Below, piece after piece: positions 7,884-15,779 of a stretch of 19,856 nt of DNA. Both the position numbers and the translations under genes were made by a program. Each line of letters begins with the position of its first letter. Position 1 is the first letter of the stretch. The DNA is taken from the NCBI GenBank assembly GCA_964462445.1, contig CAYWXG010000050.1, positions 1 to 19,856 of the forward strand, in the 5' to 3' direction. The DNA comes from JAGBWK01 sp964462445 (lineage in GTDB: Bacteria > Bacteroidota > Bacteroidia > Bacteroidales > Muribaculaceae). The notes under the pieces are model-generated. The model was not told where the DNA came from and ran no database searches. It saw only the letters and a program-made list of their open reading frames with translations.

Positions 7884-8783
7884 TTAACCACGATCGGCGG
7901 TGCGGTAGGCGGAAGGAGGCATGCCCATTATTTTAGAGAATAGACGAGAGAAATAGTAGGAATCGTCAAATCCGAGTTTGGCGGCAATCTGGTTGATATT
8001 CATATCGGTGGAGTCGAGGAGATTGCAAGCGGTCTGCATTTTAAGGAGGTTGAAATAGGCGATAGGCGCGTGTCCGATAGCGCGTTTGAAAATAGCCGAG
8101 AAGTGCCCCGGTGTGTATCCTGCAAAATCAGCTAATTGCTCTAAAGAGATGTGTCTTTCAATATTTTCCTGCATGAATTTAATTGCAGACTTACAAGCGA
8201 CTTCATTAGGAGAAGAAGAAGATTGGGAAGAAGCTGCCGCTAATCGGAATTGACGCACGTAGCGAAGTGAACCGAGAAAATAGTGAAATAGAGAAAGCGC
8301 ATAATGCAGATTCTCAATACTGAAGCCGGCTTTAAGGGTAAAGAAAATCTCTTCAAAAAGAGCGATTCTATCGGCAATACGTGAGTTGATGGTCGTTGTA
8401 ATTTGATGCGGAATGTTCAGCCCGTCGGCATATTGATGAGCTAAATTGCCGTTGAAATGTATCCAATATATGGTCCAAGGAGATGCGTCGTTTGAACCGT
8501 ATGCATGAGGGAGATTGGGAGGTAGTATAAAAAATTGACCGTTTGAGATTTCGAAGCGAGAGCCGGCTAAACGATACCACCCGCAACCTTCAACACAATA
8601 TATAAGAATGAATTGTCCTGGGGGAGATAAACGTTCGCGGAAATGGTGTCGAGCAGAAGGATAGTAACCGATGTCGGTGATATGGAGAGCGGCTCCAAGC
8701 GTGTCGTGCTCGAGCATATCTATTATTATTTTAGGGATAACGATGGACCGTTGTCCACGAAAGCCTTCTTTGATGCGAATCAT
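7884..8783 (-). CDS. AraC-family transcriptional regulator (cupin plus double HTH)
   Basis: A cytoplasmic DNA-binding regulator. The N-terminal half is an AraC-type cupin sensor (ILIYCVEGCGWYRL, then FILPPNLPHAYGSND, then WTIYWIHFNG), the layout found in sugar-responsive members. The C-terminal 100 residues hold the two helix-turn-helix units: SLEQLADFAGYTPGHFSAIF, then INQIAAKLGFDDSYYFSRLF with GMPPSAYR. The frame stays open to an ATG at 8858 (324 residues). I prefer the internal ATG at 8783 (MIRIKEGFRGQ, 299 residues) because relatives, as I remember them, begin with this conserved segment and the 25 extra residues look unstructured. Promoter evidence is ambiguous: TATATTTG occurs at both 8816-8823 and 8899-8906, neither with a good -33. 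It is convergent with the amylase, and control of that gene is a plausible inference. Confidence 0.88.
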   Translation of the reverse strand: MIRIKEGFRGQRSIVIPKIIIDMLEHDTLGAALHITDIGYYPSARHHFRERLSPPGQFILIYCVEGCGWYRLAGSRFEISNGQFFILPPNLPHAYGSNDASPWTIYWIHFNGNLAHQYADGLNIPHQITTTINSRIADRIALFEEIFFTLKAGFSIENLHYALSLFHYFLGSLRYVRQFRLAAASSQSSSSPNEVACKSAIKFMQENIERHISLEQLADFAGYTPGHFSAIFKRAIGHAPIAYFNLLKMQTACNLLDSTDMNINQIAAKLGFDDSYYFSRLFSKIMGMPPSAYRTADRG

Positions 8784-8815
8784 GGCTCGTTGGGGTTTAG
8801 GTTTATTTGCATCTA

Positions 8816-8823
8816 CAAATATA
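8816..8823 (-). promoter_or_regulatory. Candidate -7 element for the AraC-type regulator
   Basis: TATATTTG on the minus strand fits TAnnTTTG and would start a transcript near 8809, consistent with translation from 8783. A second identical octamer lies at 8899-8906. Neither has a TTG at the right distance. Confidence 0.3.
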
Positions 8824-8977
8824 CTAACAAATGAGCGAAAATATGAAGCTTGTTCCAATGTTTTTACAGCGAGTGAAAGTATATTGGAGGTTTTTCGTCA
8901 AATATAAAAAGAAAAGATGATTTTTAGCGGGTAAAAAAAGGAAAAGGTTTAAAATTGTCGATAAAAAAGGATGTTAA

Positions 8978-9009
8978 TTGGTATAGGATAAAAAAAAATT
9001 GTAACTTTG
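8978..9009 (+). promoter_or_regulatory. purB promoter, Bacteroidetes type
   Basis: TTG (8978-8980) and TAACTTTG (9002-9009) are 21 bases apart. The transcript would begin near 9016, giving a leader of about 104 bases that contains the hairpin at 9028-9052. The rest of the 8784-9119 interval shows only A/T-rich sequence and the candidate araC-type promoters. Confidence 0.75.
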
Positions 9010-9027
9010 CAGAAGTTGATTAAAATT

Positions 9028-9052
9028 GTCTCGTAGGCAGCGATGCCGAGAC
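9028..9052 (+). other. Hairpin in the purB 5' leader
   Basis: GTCTC (9028-9032) pairs with GAGAC (9048-9052) and GGCA (9036-9039) with TGCC (9044-9047). The loop is a GNRA tetraloop (GCGA), and GTA is bulged on the 5' side. There is no U-tract, so it is not a terminator. It is too small for a known purine riboswitch; it may stabilise the leader or bind a protein. Confidence 0.4.
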
Positions 9053-9119
9053 GTGATTAAACGAAATTGCATACCATTTCTCAGTTATTAATATTAAACA
9101 GTTTCACAGATACGAAACT

Positions 9120-10463
9120 ATGACACTCAGCTCGTTAACCGCCATTTCACCAATCGATGGCCGCTATCGCTCTAAAACCGAAGCCCTCGACAAATATTTT
9201 TCAGAATATGCCTTGATACGCTATCGTGTGCGTGTTGAGATAGAGTATTTCATCGCGCTATGTCGCTTGCCGTTGGCGGCGTTGTCGACAGTAGATAGTG
9301 CGCTCTATCCTCAACTACGTGCTATTTATGAGAACTTCACGGAAGAAGATGCTCAGCGAATCAAAGACATAGAGTCAGTAACCAATCATGATGTAAAGGC
9401 AGTAGAATATTTTATAAAGGAACAGTTTGACCGCCTTGGCCTTGAATCATATAAAGAATTTATCCACTTCGGGTTGACATCTCAGGATATAAACAACACA
9501 TCGGTGCCGATGTCGATAAAAGAAGCAATCAACGATGTGTATCGCCCGATGTTGATGGAGCTAATCGAGAAATTAGATGAGCTCGCCGATGAATGGGGTG
9601 AAATTCCAATGTTGGCAAAGACACATGGTCAGCCGGCATCACCCACTCGCTTAGGAAAGGAAATCCGTGTGTTCAGTTATCGCTTGCGTTGCCAGCTTGA
9701 TGCATTAGACAACGTTAAGATTAGTGGTAAATTCGGAGGCGCAACCGGCAACTTCAATGCTCATCTTGCGGCATATCCCGGAATTAATTGGCAGGCATTT
9801 GCAATCTCATTCTTGCGCGATAATTTAGGGATAGAGCGCGAGCAATTTACGACACAAATCTCGAATTACGACAATATGGCAGCACTTTTTGATGCTATGC
9901 GTCGTATTAATACAATTATATTGGACCTTGACCGCGATATGTGGATGTATATCTCGATGGAATATTTCAAGCAGCGCATCAAGGCAGGAGAAGTAGGGTC
10001 GTCGGCGATGCCCCACAAGGTAAACCCCATAGACTTTGAAAATTCGGAAGGTAATCTTGGAATTGCCGATGCAGTATTGTCGCATTTGGCATCAAAACTT
10101 CCGGTATCACGATTGCAACGCGACTTGACCGACTCAACAGTATTGCGCAATGTCGGAGTGCCCATGGGTCATATGCTTATAGCATTAGCAAGTACACTCA
10201 AGGGATTGAATAAGTTAATTCTTAACCGCGAAGCAATAGATAAAGACTTATCTGCGATGTGGAATGTGGTAGCCGAGGGTATTCAAACAATCTTGCGCCG
10301 AGAAGGATATCCCAAACCCTATGAAACGTTGAAGGAACTTACTCGAGTTAATTCTGTAGTGACAGAGGAAAGTATAGCTAAATTTATTGAAACCCTAAAC
10401 GTCAGCGATGAAGTAAAAGCAGAGTTGCTAAGATTGTCGCCATCGACCTACGTAGGGTATTAA
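9120..10463 (+). CDS. purB: Adenylosuccinate lyase
   Basis: Catalyses two fumarate-releasing steps of purine synthesis: SAICAR to AICAR, and adenylosuccinate to AMP. At 447 residues it is close to the E. coli-type enzyme. It opens with the characteristic LTAISPIDGRY (6-16). Other motifs are TSQDINNT (120-127), KTHGQPASPTRLG (167-179) with the general-acid His169, and the fumarase/aspartase-superfamily signature GSSAMPHKVNP (293-303) on the flexible loop that carries the catalytic serine. It is a cytoplasmic homotetramer by family knowledge. It has its own promoter; no clear terminator follows, so readthrough into the pseudouridine synthase gene 206 bases downstream is possible. Confidence 0.96.
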   Translation: MTLSSLTAISPIDGRYRSKTEALDKYFSEYALIRYRVRVEIEYFIALCRLPLAALSTVDSALYPQLRAIYENFTEEDAQRIKDIESVTNHDVKAVEYFIKEQFDRLGLESYKEFIHFGLTSQDINNTSVPMSIKEAINDVYRPMLMELIEKLDELADEWGEIPMLAKTHGQPASPTRLGKEIRVFSYRLRCQLDALDNVKISGKFGGATGNFNAHLAAYPGINWQAFAISFLRDNLGIEREQFTTQISNYDNMAALFDAMRRINTIILDLDRDMWMYISMEYFKQRIKAGEVGSSAMPHKVNPIDFENSEGNLGIADAVLSHLASKLPVSRLQRDLTDSTVLRNVGVPMGHMLIALASTLKGLNKLILNREAIDKDLSAMWNVVAEGIQTILRREGYPKPYETLKELTRVNSVVTEESIAKFIETLNVSDEVKAELLRLSPSTYVGY

Positions 10464-10669
10464 TATTACAGTAATTGAACATTTGGTTGTTCAAAATTGT
10501 TGAATTTAAGCAATTATAGTAAAAGGTAAATATTAAACAAACCCAAAATTAGAGAATAATAAAGAAGACTAATATCCCTAAGAAAGAAAACAGTATTACT
10601 TTATTTTAATTCTTTATTGCCGCGAGGCATAGCGAAATTATTAAACAACAGAAAAGCAAAATTAGAGTT

Positions 10670-12229
10670 ATGGACACAAATGAGAAAAGACCACGAAGAC
10701 CAAGAATCGGAGAGATTAAAGGGACTGTAGAAGGTCCGGTTGGGGAAAATTCGAATTACGAGAAGGTAGAATATACCCCGGGAGGAAACCAAGAAAATCA
10801 AGGAGGGGGAGAGCGCGAGTATCAGCCTCGCAATTCCTACTATAATAATCGCCAAGGAGGGTATAATAACCGTCAAGGTGGATATAATAATTATAATCGC
10901 CAAGGAGGGTATAATAACCGTCAAGGGGGGTACAATAATGACTATAACCGCCAGGGAGGGTATAATAATTATCGTCCACGTCCGAATTTTGCAACTGATG
11001 CATCATCAACTGCAGCTGAAGGTAGCGTAGCGACATCACAAGCTGCAAGTGAGGATTTTACTCCACAGACTCATCAAGAGGGAGAATATCAAAATCGTCA
11101 ATATAATAACTATCGTCAGGGAGGTTACAACAACCGTCAGGGCGGCTACAACAGAGGCTACAATAATCGCCAAGGTGGATATAATAATCGTCAAGGCGGT
11201 TATAACAATAATGGTTACAATAATCGCCAAGGTGGATATAATAATCGTCAAGGCGGTTATAACAACAATGGTTACAATAATCGCCAAGGCGGATATAATA
11301 ATCGTCAAGGCGGTTACAACAATAATGGCTATAATAATAACCGTCAGGGTGGCTATAATAGCAATAATCAAGGCGGATATAACAATGGCTATAATAATCG
11401 CCAAGGCGGCTACAATAACAACAATCGTCGAGGCAATATGCCCCGTCAAGGTAAGAGCTTTACTCCGCGTCCCAAGCGCATAGAGTATGAAATGCCTATT
11501 CCCGATCCAAATGAACAAATACGTTTGAACAAATTTATGGCAAATGCAGGAATTTGTTCACGTCGTGAAGCAGATGAGTTTATCACACAAGGTTTGGTTA
11601 AAGTGAATGGTGTTGTGGTAACCGAATTGGGTACCAAGATATCACATTCGGATACCGTAGAGTATGATGAAAAGGTAGTAACATTGGAAAACAAGTGTTA
11701 TATCTTGCTCAATAAGCCGAAAGATTGCGTAACGACGAGCGACGACCCGAATGGACGCCTCACTGTGCTCGATTTGGTGAAAGGAGCATGCGATGAGCGT
11801 ATATACCCGGTAGGGCGTTTGGACCGCAATACAACCGGAGTGTTGTTGCTTACAAACGATGGAGACCTTGCGTCGAAATTGACCCATCCCAAATATGTAA
11901 AGAAGAAAATCTATCATGTTTGGTGTGATAAAGATATTGCGGAAGAAGATATGCAACGAATCGCAGATGGAATAGAGCTTGAAGATGGCCCCATCCATGC
12001 AGATGCAATATCTTATGCAACAGAAACCGACCGCAATCAAGCCGGAATTGAAATCCACTCAGGTCGCAATCGTATCGTTCGTCGTATATTCGAGTCGTTG
12101 GGCTACCATGTGACAAAGCTTGACCGCGTATATTTCGCCGGATTGACAAAGAAAAATCTACCTCGAGGGCGTTGGCGTTATCTCACCCAGGAAGAGGTCA
12201 ATTATCTTAAAATGGGCTCGTTTGAATAA
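10670..12229 (+). CDS. rluB: RluB/RsuA-type pseudouridine synthase with a long QGGYNN-repeat N-terminal domain
   Basis: The C-terminal 240 residues form a 23S-rRNA-type pseudouridine synthase. An S4 RNA-binding domain (about 283-330, IRLNKFMANAGICSRREAD) is followed by the RsuA/RluB catalytic domain with GRLDRNTTGVLLLTNDG (382-398), where D385 is the catalytic Asp, and RNRIVRRIFESLGYHV (466-481). Ahead of this lie about 270 residues of low complexity. A charged start (1-55) precedes two blocks (57-103 and 139-253) of RQGGYNN-like repeats rich in Asn, Gly, Tyr, Gln and Arg, separated by an Ala/Ser/Thr linker. Typical RluB proteins are about 240-290 residues, so the extension doubles the length. 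It may bind RNA or promote condensation (inference). asnS starts 44 bases downstream and is probably co-transcribed. The RluB symbol is by similarity; RsuA or RluF cannot be fully excluded. Confidence 0.9.
   Translation: MDTNEKRPRRPRIGEIKGTVEGPVGENSNYEKVEYTPGGNQENQGGGEREYQPRNSYYNNRQGGYNNRQGGYNNYNRQGGYNNRQGGYNNDYNRQGGYNNYRPRPNFATDASSTAAEGSVATSQAASEDFTPQTHQEGEYQNRQYNNYRQGGYNNRQGGYNRGYNNRQGGYNNRQGGYNNNGYNNRQGGYNNRQGGYNNNGYNNRQGGYNNRQGGYNNNGYNNNRQGGYNSNNQGGYNNGYNNRQGGYNNNNRRGNMPRQGKSFTPRPKRIEYEMPIPDPNEQIRLNKFMANAGICSRREADEFITQGLVKVNGVVVTELGTKISHSDTVEYDEKVVTLENKCYILLNKPKDCVTTSDDPNGRLTVLDLVKGACDERIYPVGRLDRNTTGVLLLTNDGDLASKLTHPKYVKKKIYHVWCDKDIAEEDMQRIADGIELEDGPIHADAISYATETDRNQAGIEIHSGRNRIVRRIFESLGYHVTKLDRVYFAGLTKKNLPRGRWRYLTQEEVNYLKMGSFE
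11156..11326 (+). repeat. Three tandem 57-base repeats inside the pseudouridine synthase gene
   Basis: Copies at 11156-11212, 11213-11269 and 11270-11326 encode the same 19 residues (GYNNRQGGYNNRQGGYNNN) and differ from each other at only two or three third-codon positions. Degenerate 21-base units continue on both sides (about 10838-10975 and 11084-11430). The near identity suggests recent duplication and possible copy-number variation between strains. Confidence 0.9.
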
Positions 12230-12273
12230 ATTGAGTGTCCACATAGACACGCTGATAAAAAAGTAAAACTGCA

Positions 12274-13662
12274 ATGAAAAGAACAAAAATAGTAGATCTC
12301 TTTGATGCCTCGATGATAGGCCGGGAGGTAAGTGTCAAAGGTTGGGTAAGAACTCGCCGAGGCAATAAGCATGTGCAATTCGTAGCACTCAATGATGGCT
12401 CAACCATTCGTAATATCCAAATCGTGTTTGATTTGGCTAAATTTGATGAGGAACAGCTTAAGGCAGTATCTACCGGTTCGGCAATCCATGTTGTCGGAAC
12501 GTTGGTAGAATCAATGGGAAAGGGTCAGACTTGCGAAATTCAAGCCGACAGCATTGAGATTTATGGGGTAGCCGACCCCGAAAAATATCCTTTGCAGAAA
12601 AAAGGTCACACATTGGAATTCTTGCGTGAGATTGCGCATTTGCGTCCTCGTACAAATACATTTGGCGCAGTGTTGCGTATACGTTCGGCTATGGCGTTTG
12701 CAATCCATAAATTCTTCCAAGAAAGAGGCTTTTTCTATCTTCACACGCCGCTCATCACAGCGAGTGACTGCGAGGGTGCAGGTGCAATGTTCCAAGTGAC
12801 AACGCTCGATGTTGAAAATCCTCCGCGCAATGAGGAAGGGAAGGTTGATTACACTCAAGATTTCTTTGGAAAAACAACAGCGTTGACAGTATCGGGTCAG
12901 CTTGAGGGAGAACTCGGAGCTACGGCACTCGGTGCAATATATACATTTGGTCCGACATTCCGTGCCGAAAATTCAAATACTCCTCGTCACCTCGCAGAAT
13001 TCTGGATGATAGAACCGGAAGTGGCGTTCTACGACATTGCCGACAATATGCAACTCGCAGAGGACTTCATTAAATATTGTATCACCTATGCGCTTGATAA
13101 TTGCCGCGATGATATAGAATTCCTCAATAAGATGTATGACAAGGACCTTGTTGCCCGCTTGGAAGGTGTACTTAAGAGTGATTTCGTGCGCTTGAGCTAC
13201 ACTGAAGGAGTGAAAATACTTGAAGAATCGGGCAAGAAGTTTGAGTTCCCGGTATATTGGGGTGCCGATTTGCAGAGCGAACATGAGCGTTATCTCGTAG
13301 AAGAGCATTTCAAACGTCCTGTAATCCTCACAGACTATCCCAAGGAAATCAAAGCTTTCTATATGAAGCAAAATGAAGATGGCAAGACCGTTCGTGCGAT
13401 GGACGTTTTGTTCCCCAAGATTGGCGAGATAATCGGTGGTTCAGAGCGTGAAGAAAGCTACGAAAAGTTGATACAGCGTATCGAAGAGCTTGATATCCCG
13501 ATGAAAGATATGTGGTGGTATCTTGATACACGCCGATTCGGCACAGTGCCACATTCGGGCTTTGGTCTTGGTTTTGAACGTCTAATGCTCTTCGTGACCG
13601 GTATGACCAATATTCGTGACGTGATACCTTTCCCGCGCACTCCGGGAAATGCTGAATTCTAA
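12274..13662 (+). CDS. asnS: Asparaginyl-tRNA synthetase
   Basis: Charges tRNA-Asn with asparagine, as a cytoplasmic class IIb dimer. The N-terminal OB-fold anticodon-binding domain (about 17-100) includes VKGWVRTRRGNKHVQFVALNDGS. The class II core follows: motif 2 FRAENSNTPRHLAEFWMIEPE (229-249) and motif 3 GFGLGFERLM (429-438). The ending TNIRDVIPFPRTPGNAEF is typical of AsnRS. The segment around 180-210, DVENPPRNEEGKVDYTQDFF, is the insertion that marks AsnRS as opposed to AspRS. The length of 462 is normal. It lies 44 bases behind the pseudouridine synthase gene without an obvious promoter of its own; no terminator is seen after it before the rpsU promoter. Confidence 0.97.
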   Translation: MKRTKIVDLFDASMIGREVSVKGWVRTRRGNKHVQFVALNDGSTIRNIQIVFDLAKFDEEQLKAVSTGSAIHVVGTLVESMGKGQTCEIQADSIEIYGVADPEKYPLQKKGHTLEFLREIAHLRPRTNTFGAVLRIRSAMAFAIHKFFQERGFFYLHTPLITASDCEGAGAMFQVTTLDVENPPRNEEGKVDYTQDFFGKTTALTVSGQLEGELGATALGAIYTFGPTFRAENSNTPRHLAEFWMIEPEVAFYDIADNMQLAEDFIKYCITYALDNCRDDIEFLNKMYDKDLVARLEGVLKSDFVRLSYTEGVKILEESGKKFEFPVYWGADLQSEHERYLVEEHFKRPVILTDYPKEIKAFYMKQNEDGKTVRAMDVLFPKIGEIIGGSEREESYEKLIQRIEELDIPMKDMWWYLDTRRFGTVPHSGFGLGFERLMLFVTGMTNIRDVIPFPRTPGNAEF

Positions 13663-13832
13663 TAACTTGGTAAAAGATTTTGAACTTAATATATTTATTA
13701 TTCCAACGAAAGAAGATAGATTGGAGGTGGCATAATACAGATAGAAATATCCGAATATAAAAATTCAAATATGCTTAAAGCGACCGACAGAGCAAAATAA
13801 ATTCGCATCAGATGAAAAATCAGGCGAAAAAG

Positions 13833-13865
13833 TTTTGCCGTGTCGAAAACTATGCGTAATTTTGC
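13833..13865 (+). promoter_or_regulatory. Candidate rpsU promoter
   Basis: TTTTG (13833-13837) and TAATTTTTG (13857-13865) are 19 bases apart. The -7 element carries one extra T relative to TAnnTTTG. Transcription would start near 13872, with a leader of about 55 bases that is almost pure A/T and lacks any AGGAGG-like sequence. Confidence 0.55.
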
Positions 13866-13927
13866 CCCGCAAAATGCATAATAAATTGAAAATAAATCAA
13901 AATCAACAATAAAACAAAATCACAAAC

Positions 13928-14119
13928 ATGATCATCGTACAAGTAAAAGAAGGTGAGAACATCGAAAAAGCTCTCAAAAAATTCAAACGTAAATTTGAAA
14001 AAACCGGTATCGTAAAAGAACTTCGCAGCCGTCAGGCTTTTGAGAAACCCTCAGTAGCCAACCGTAAGAAAATGATGAAGGCTGTATACGTTCAGAAGCT
14101 TCGTTCGGTAGAGGATTAA
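13928..14119 (+). CDS. rpsU: 30S ribosomal protein bS21
   Basis: A 63-residue, strongly basic ribosomal protein of the small subunit. It begins MIIVQVKEGENIEKALKKFKR and has the bS21 arrangement of a short start followed by two basic helices (KKFKRKFEKTGIVKELRSR, then FEKPSVANRKKMMKAV). In Bacteroidetes ribosomes bS21 helps hide the 3' end of 16S rRNA, which explains the general lack of Shine-Dalgarno use (published structural work on Flavobacterium). The gene is monocistronic, with its own promoter and a strong terminator 51 bases after the stop. Confidence 0.96.
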   Translation: MIIVQVKEGENIEKALKKFKRKFEKTGIVKELRSRQAFEKPSVANRKKMMKAVYVQKLRSVED

Positions 14120-14165
14120 TCACCTTCTCGATTACAAAGAAATAGGTGGGCAATTGCCACCAAAC

Positions 14166-14205
14166 AAAAAGACACCGCGAAAGAAAAATGTCGCGGTGTC
14201 TTTTT
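14166..14205. terminator. Bidirectional terminator between rpsU and the TrpB2 gene
   Basis: A perfect 10-bp stem (14171-14180 with 14191-14200, 10-base loop) is flanked by AAAAA (14166-14170) on the left and TTTTT (14201-14205) on the right. It therefore ends in a T run on either strand and can stop both rpsU (plus) and the convergent TrpB2 gene (minus, stop at 14231). Confidence 0.9.
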
Positions 14206-14230
14206 GTATTATTAAGAAGTAAGTGGAGTG

Positions 14231-15589
14231 TCAGATATTAGTGCTATCAATGTTGCGATTGATGTCTTCATCGGATAAATTATAGTTGACGAGGTCGCCG
14301 GCAAAATATTTGTCGTAGGAAGCCATGTCGATAAGTCCATGTCCGGATAGGTTGAATAGAATAACTTTTTCTTCGCCGGTTTCGATGCATTTTTTTGCTT
14401 CGCGAATAGTAGCCGCGATGGCATGACATGATTCGGGCGCCGGAATAATCCCTTCAGCGCGAGCGAATAATGTGCCAGCCTCAAAAGTTTCGAGTTGAGG
14501 AATATCCATACCTTCCATCATTCCGTCTTTCAATAGTTGCGAAACAATTACACCGGCGCCATGGTAACGAAGCCCTCCGGCATGAATATTGGCAGGTGCG
14601 AATTTGTGCCCGAGAGTGAACATCGGAAGTAGCGGGGTATATCCGGCTTCGTCGCCAAAGTCGTATTGGAATTTTCCACGTGTTAATTTAGGGCAAGATG
14701 CCGGTTCGGCAGCGATATAGCGAGTTTTTTTGCCTTCAAGAATGGAGTGGCGCATAAAGGGGAAGACCAATCCTCCGAAATTAGAACCACCTCCAAAGCA
14801 TGCTATAATGATGTCGGGATATTCACCTGCCATTTCCATTTGTTTTTCTGCTTCCAACCCAATAATAGTTTGGTGGAGAGTAACGTGGCTAAGAACTGAG
14901 CCGAGGGTGTATTTACAGTTTGGCGTAGTGCGAGCAAGTTCAATAGCTTCAGATATTGCCGTGCCAAGCGACCCTTGGTGATTGGGATTGGCGGTCAGAA
15001 TATTTTTGCCGGCACGAGTCGACATCGATGGAGATGGGGTGACCTGAGCACCGAAAGTCTGCATGATGCTACGGCGATAGGGTTTTTGTTCATAGCTGAT
15101 TTTAACCTGATACACAGCCGCTTCAAGTCCAAACAGACGAGCCGCATAGGCAAGTGACGCTCCCCATTGTCCGGCACCGGTTTCGGTTGTTACGTTAGTA
15201 ACCCCTTCCTCTTTGCAGTAGTAGGCCTGTGGAATTGCTGAGTTTAGTTTGTGTGACCCCATAGGGCTAACGCTCTCATTTTTAAAATAAATGTGAGCCG
15301 GAGTGCCCAACGCTTTTTCCAGCCCGTAGGCTCTTACAAGAGGTGTAGAACGATAGTATTTATACATTTCCCTCACTTTGTCGGGAATGGGAATCCAAGT
15401 GTCAGTTTGGTTAAGTTCTTGACGCGAAAGTTCTTCTGCGAAGATTGGATAGAGGTCTTCCGGTTTTAGAGGCTCCTTAGTTGCGGGATTGAGCGGAGGC
15501 ATAGGCTTGTTGACCATATCTGCTTGAATATTGTACCAAAAACGAGGAATTTCCGATTCCGGGAGAATAAATCTCTTCTGTTTTTCCAT
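14231..15589 (-). CDS. trpB: TrpB2-type tryptophan synthase beta chain (TIGR01415-like)
   Basis: A PLP enzyme expected to join indole and L-serine into tryptophan. At 452 residues, with the long N-terminal part (LYPIFAEELSRQELN, IPIPDKVREMYKYYRSTPLVRA), it belongs to the TrpB2 branch and not to the ~395-residue TrpB1 that pairs with TrpA. Visible are the PLP lysine K114 in GSHKLNSA (111-118), ETGAGQWG (136-143), the phosphate-binding CFGGGSNFGG, and AGGLRYHGAG. No trpA or other trp gene is adjacent, so it probably acts alone on free indole. Upstream lies a leader with a Trp-codon ORF and an attenuator (15695-15895), which supports a real role in tryptophan supply. A serine-deaminase-like or other TrpB2 side activity cannot be excluded. 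Confidence 0.93.
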   Translation of the reverse strand: MEKQKRFILPESEIPRFWYNIQADMVNKPMPPLNPATKEPLKPEDLYPIFAEELSRQELNQTDTWIPIPDKVREMYKYYRSTPLVRAYGLEKALGTPAHIYFKNESVSPMGSHKLNSAIPQAYYCKEEGVTNVTTETGAGQWGASLAYAARLFGLEAAVYQVKISYEQKPYRRSIMQTFGAQVTPSPSMSTRAGKNILTANPNHQGSLGTAISEAIELARTTPNCKYTLGSVLSHVTLHQTIIGLEAEKQMEMAGEYPDIIIACFGGGSNFGGLVFPFMRHSILEGKKTRYIAAEPASCPKLTRGKFQYDFGDEAGYTPLLPMFTLGHKFAPANIHAGGLRYHGAGVIVSQLLKDGMMEGMDIPQLETFEAGTLFARAEGIIPAPESCHAIAATIREAKKCIETGEEKVILFNLSGHGLIDMASYDKYFAGDLVNYNLSDEDINRNIDSTNI

Positions 15590-15694
15590 AACTGATATAT
15601 GTTTTGTGATTATTTTTATTTAAAATGTTGCAAAAAGCAAGCAATATATTGGAAACTAATTGCAAATATACTGGAAATTTTGCAAAAACATAAC

Positions 15695-15729
15695 AAAAAA
15701 TGCCGTTAGAAAAGAATGTTTCTACGGCA
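15695..15729 (-). terminator. Attenuator terminator hairpin upstream of the TrpB2 gene
   Basis: Read on the minus strand, UGCCGUAGAAA (15729-15719) pairs with UUUCUAACGGCA (15712-15701), giving 11 bp with one bulged A and a six-base loop, followed directly by U6 (15700-15695). It lies between the leader promoter and the TrpB2 start at 15589. Its 5' arm (15728-15719) can alternatively pair over 10 bp (one G-U) with 15797-15788 inside the leader ORF, which would prevent the terminator from forming. Confidence 0.85.
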
Positions 15730-15779
15730 AAATCATTGTCTATATTAATTAAGTATTTATTGTAAGCTCAAAATAAAGA

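Noticed and set aside
10475..10494. Hairpin after purB as a terminator
   Set aside because: The 7-bp stem has no following T run on either strand, so it is not a convincing intrinsic terminator.
10838..11430. Possible CRISPR-like array
   Set aside because: The units are directly adjacent without unique spacers, stay in one reading frame and encode the same residues; it is a coding tandem repeat.
11036..11518. Long antisense and out-of-frame ORFs across the repeat region
   Set aside because: They are open only because the 57/21-base repeat lacks stops in those frames. Their translations are Ile/Ala/Thr or Ile/Val repeats with no independent support, while the plus frame joins a real enzyme.
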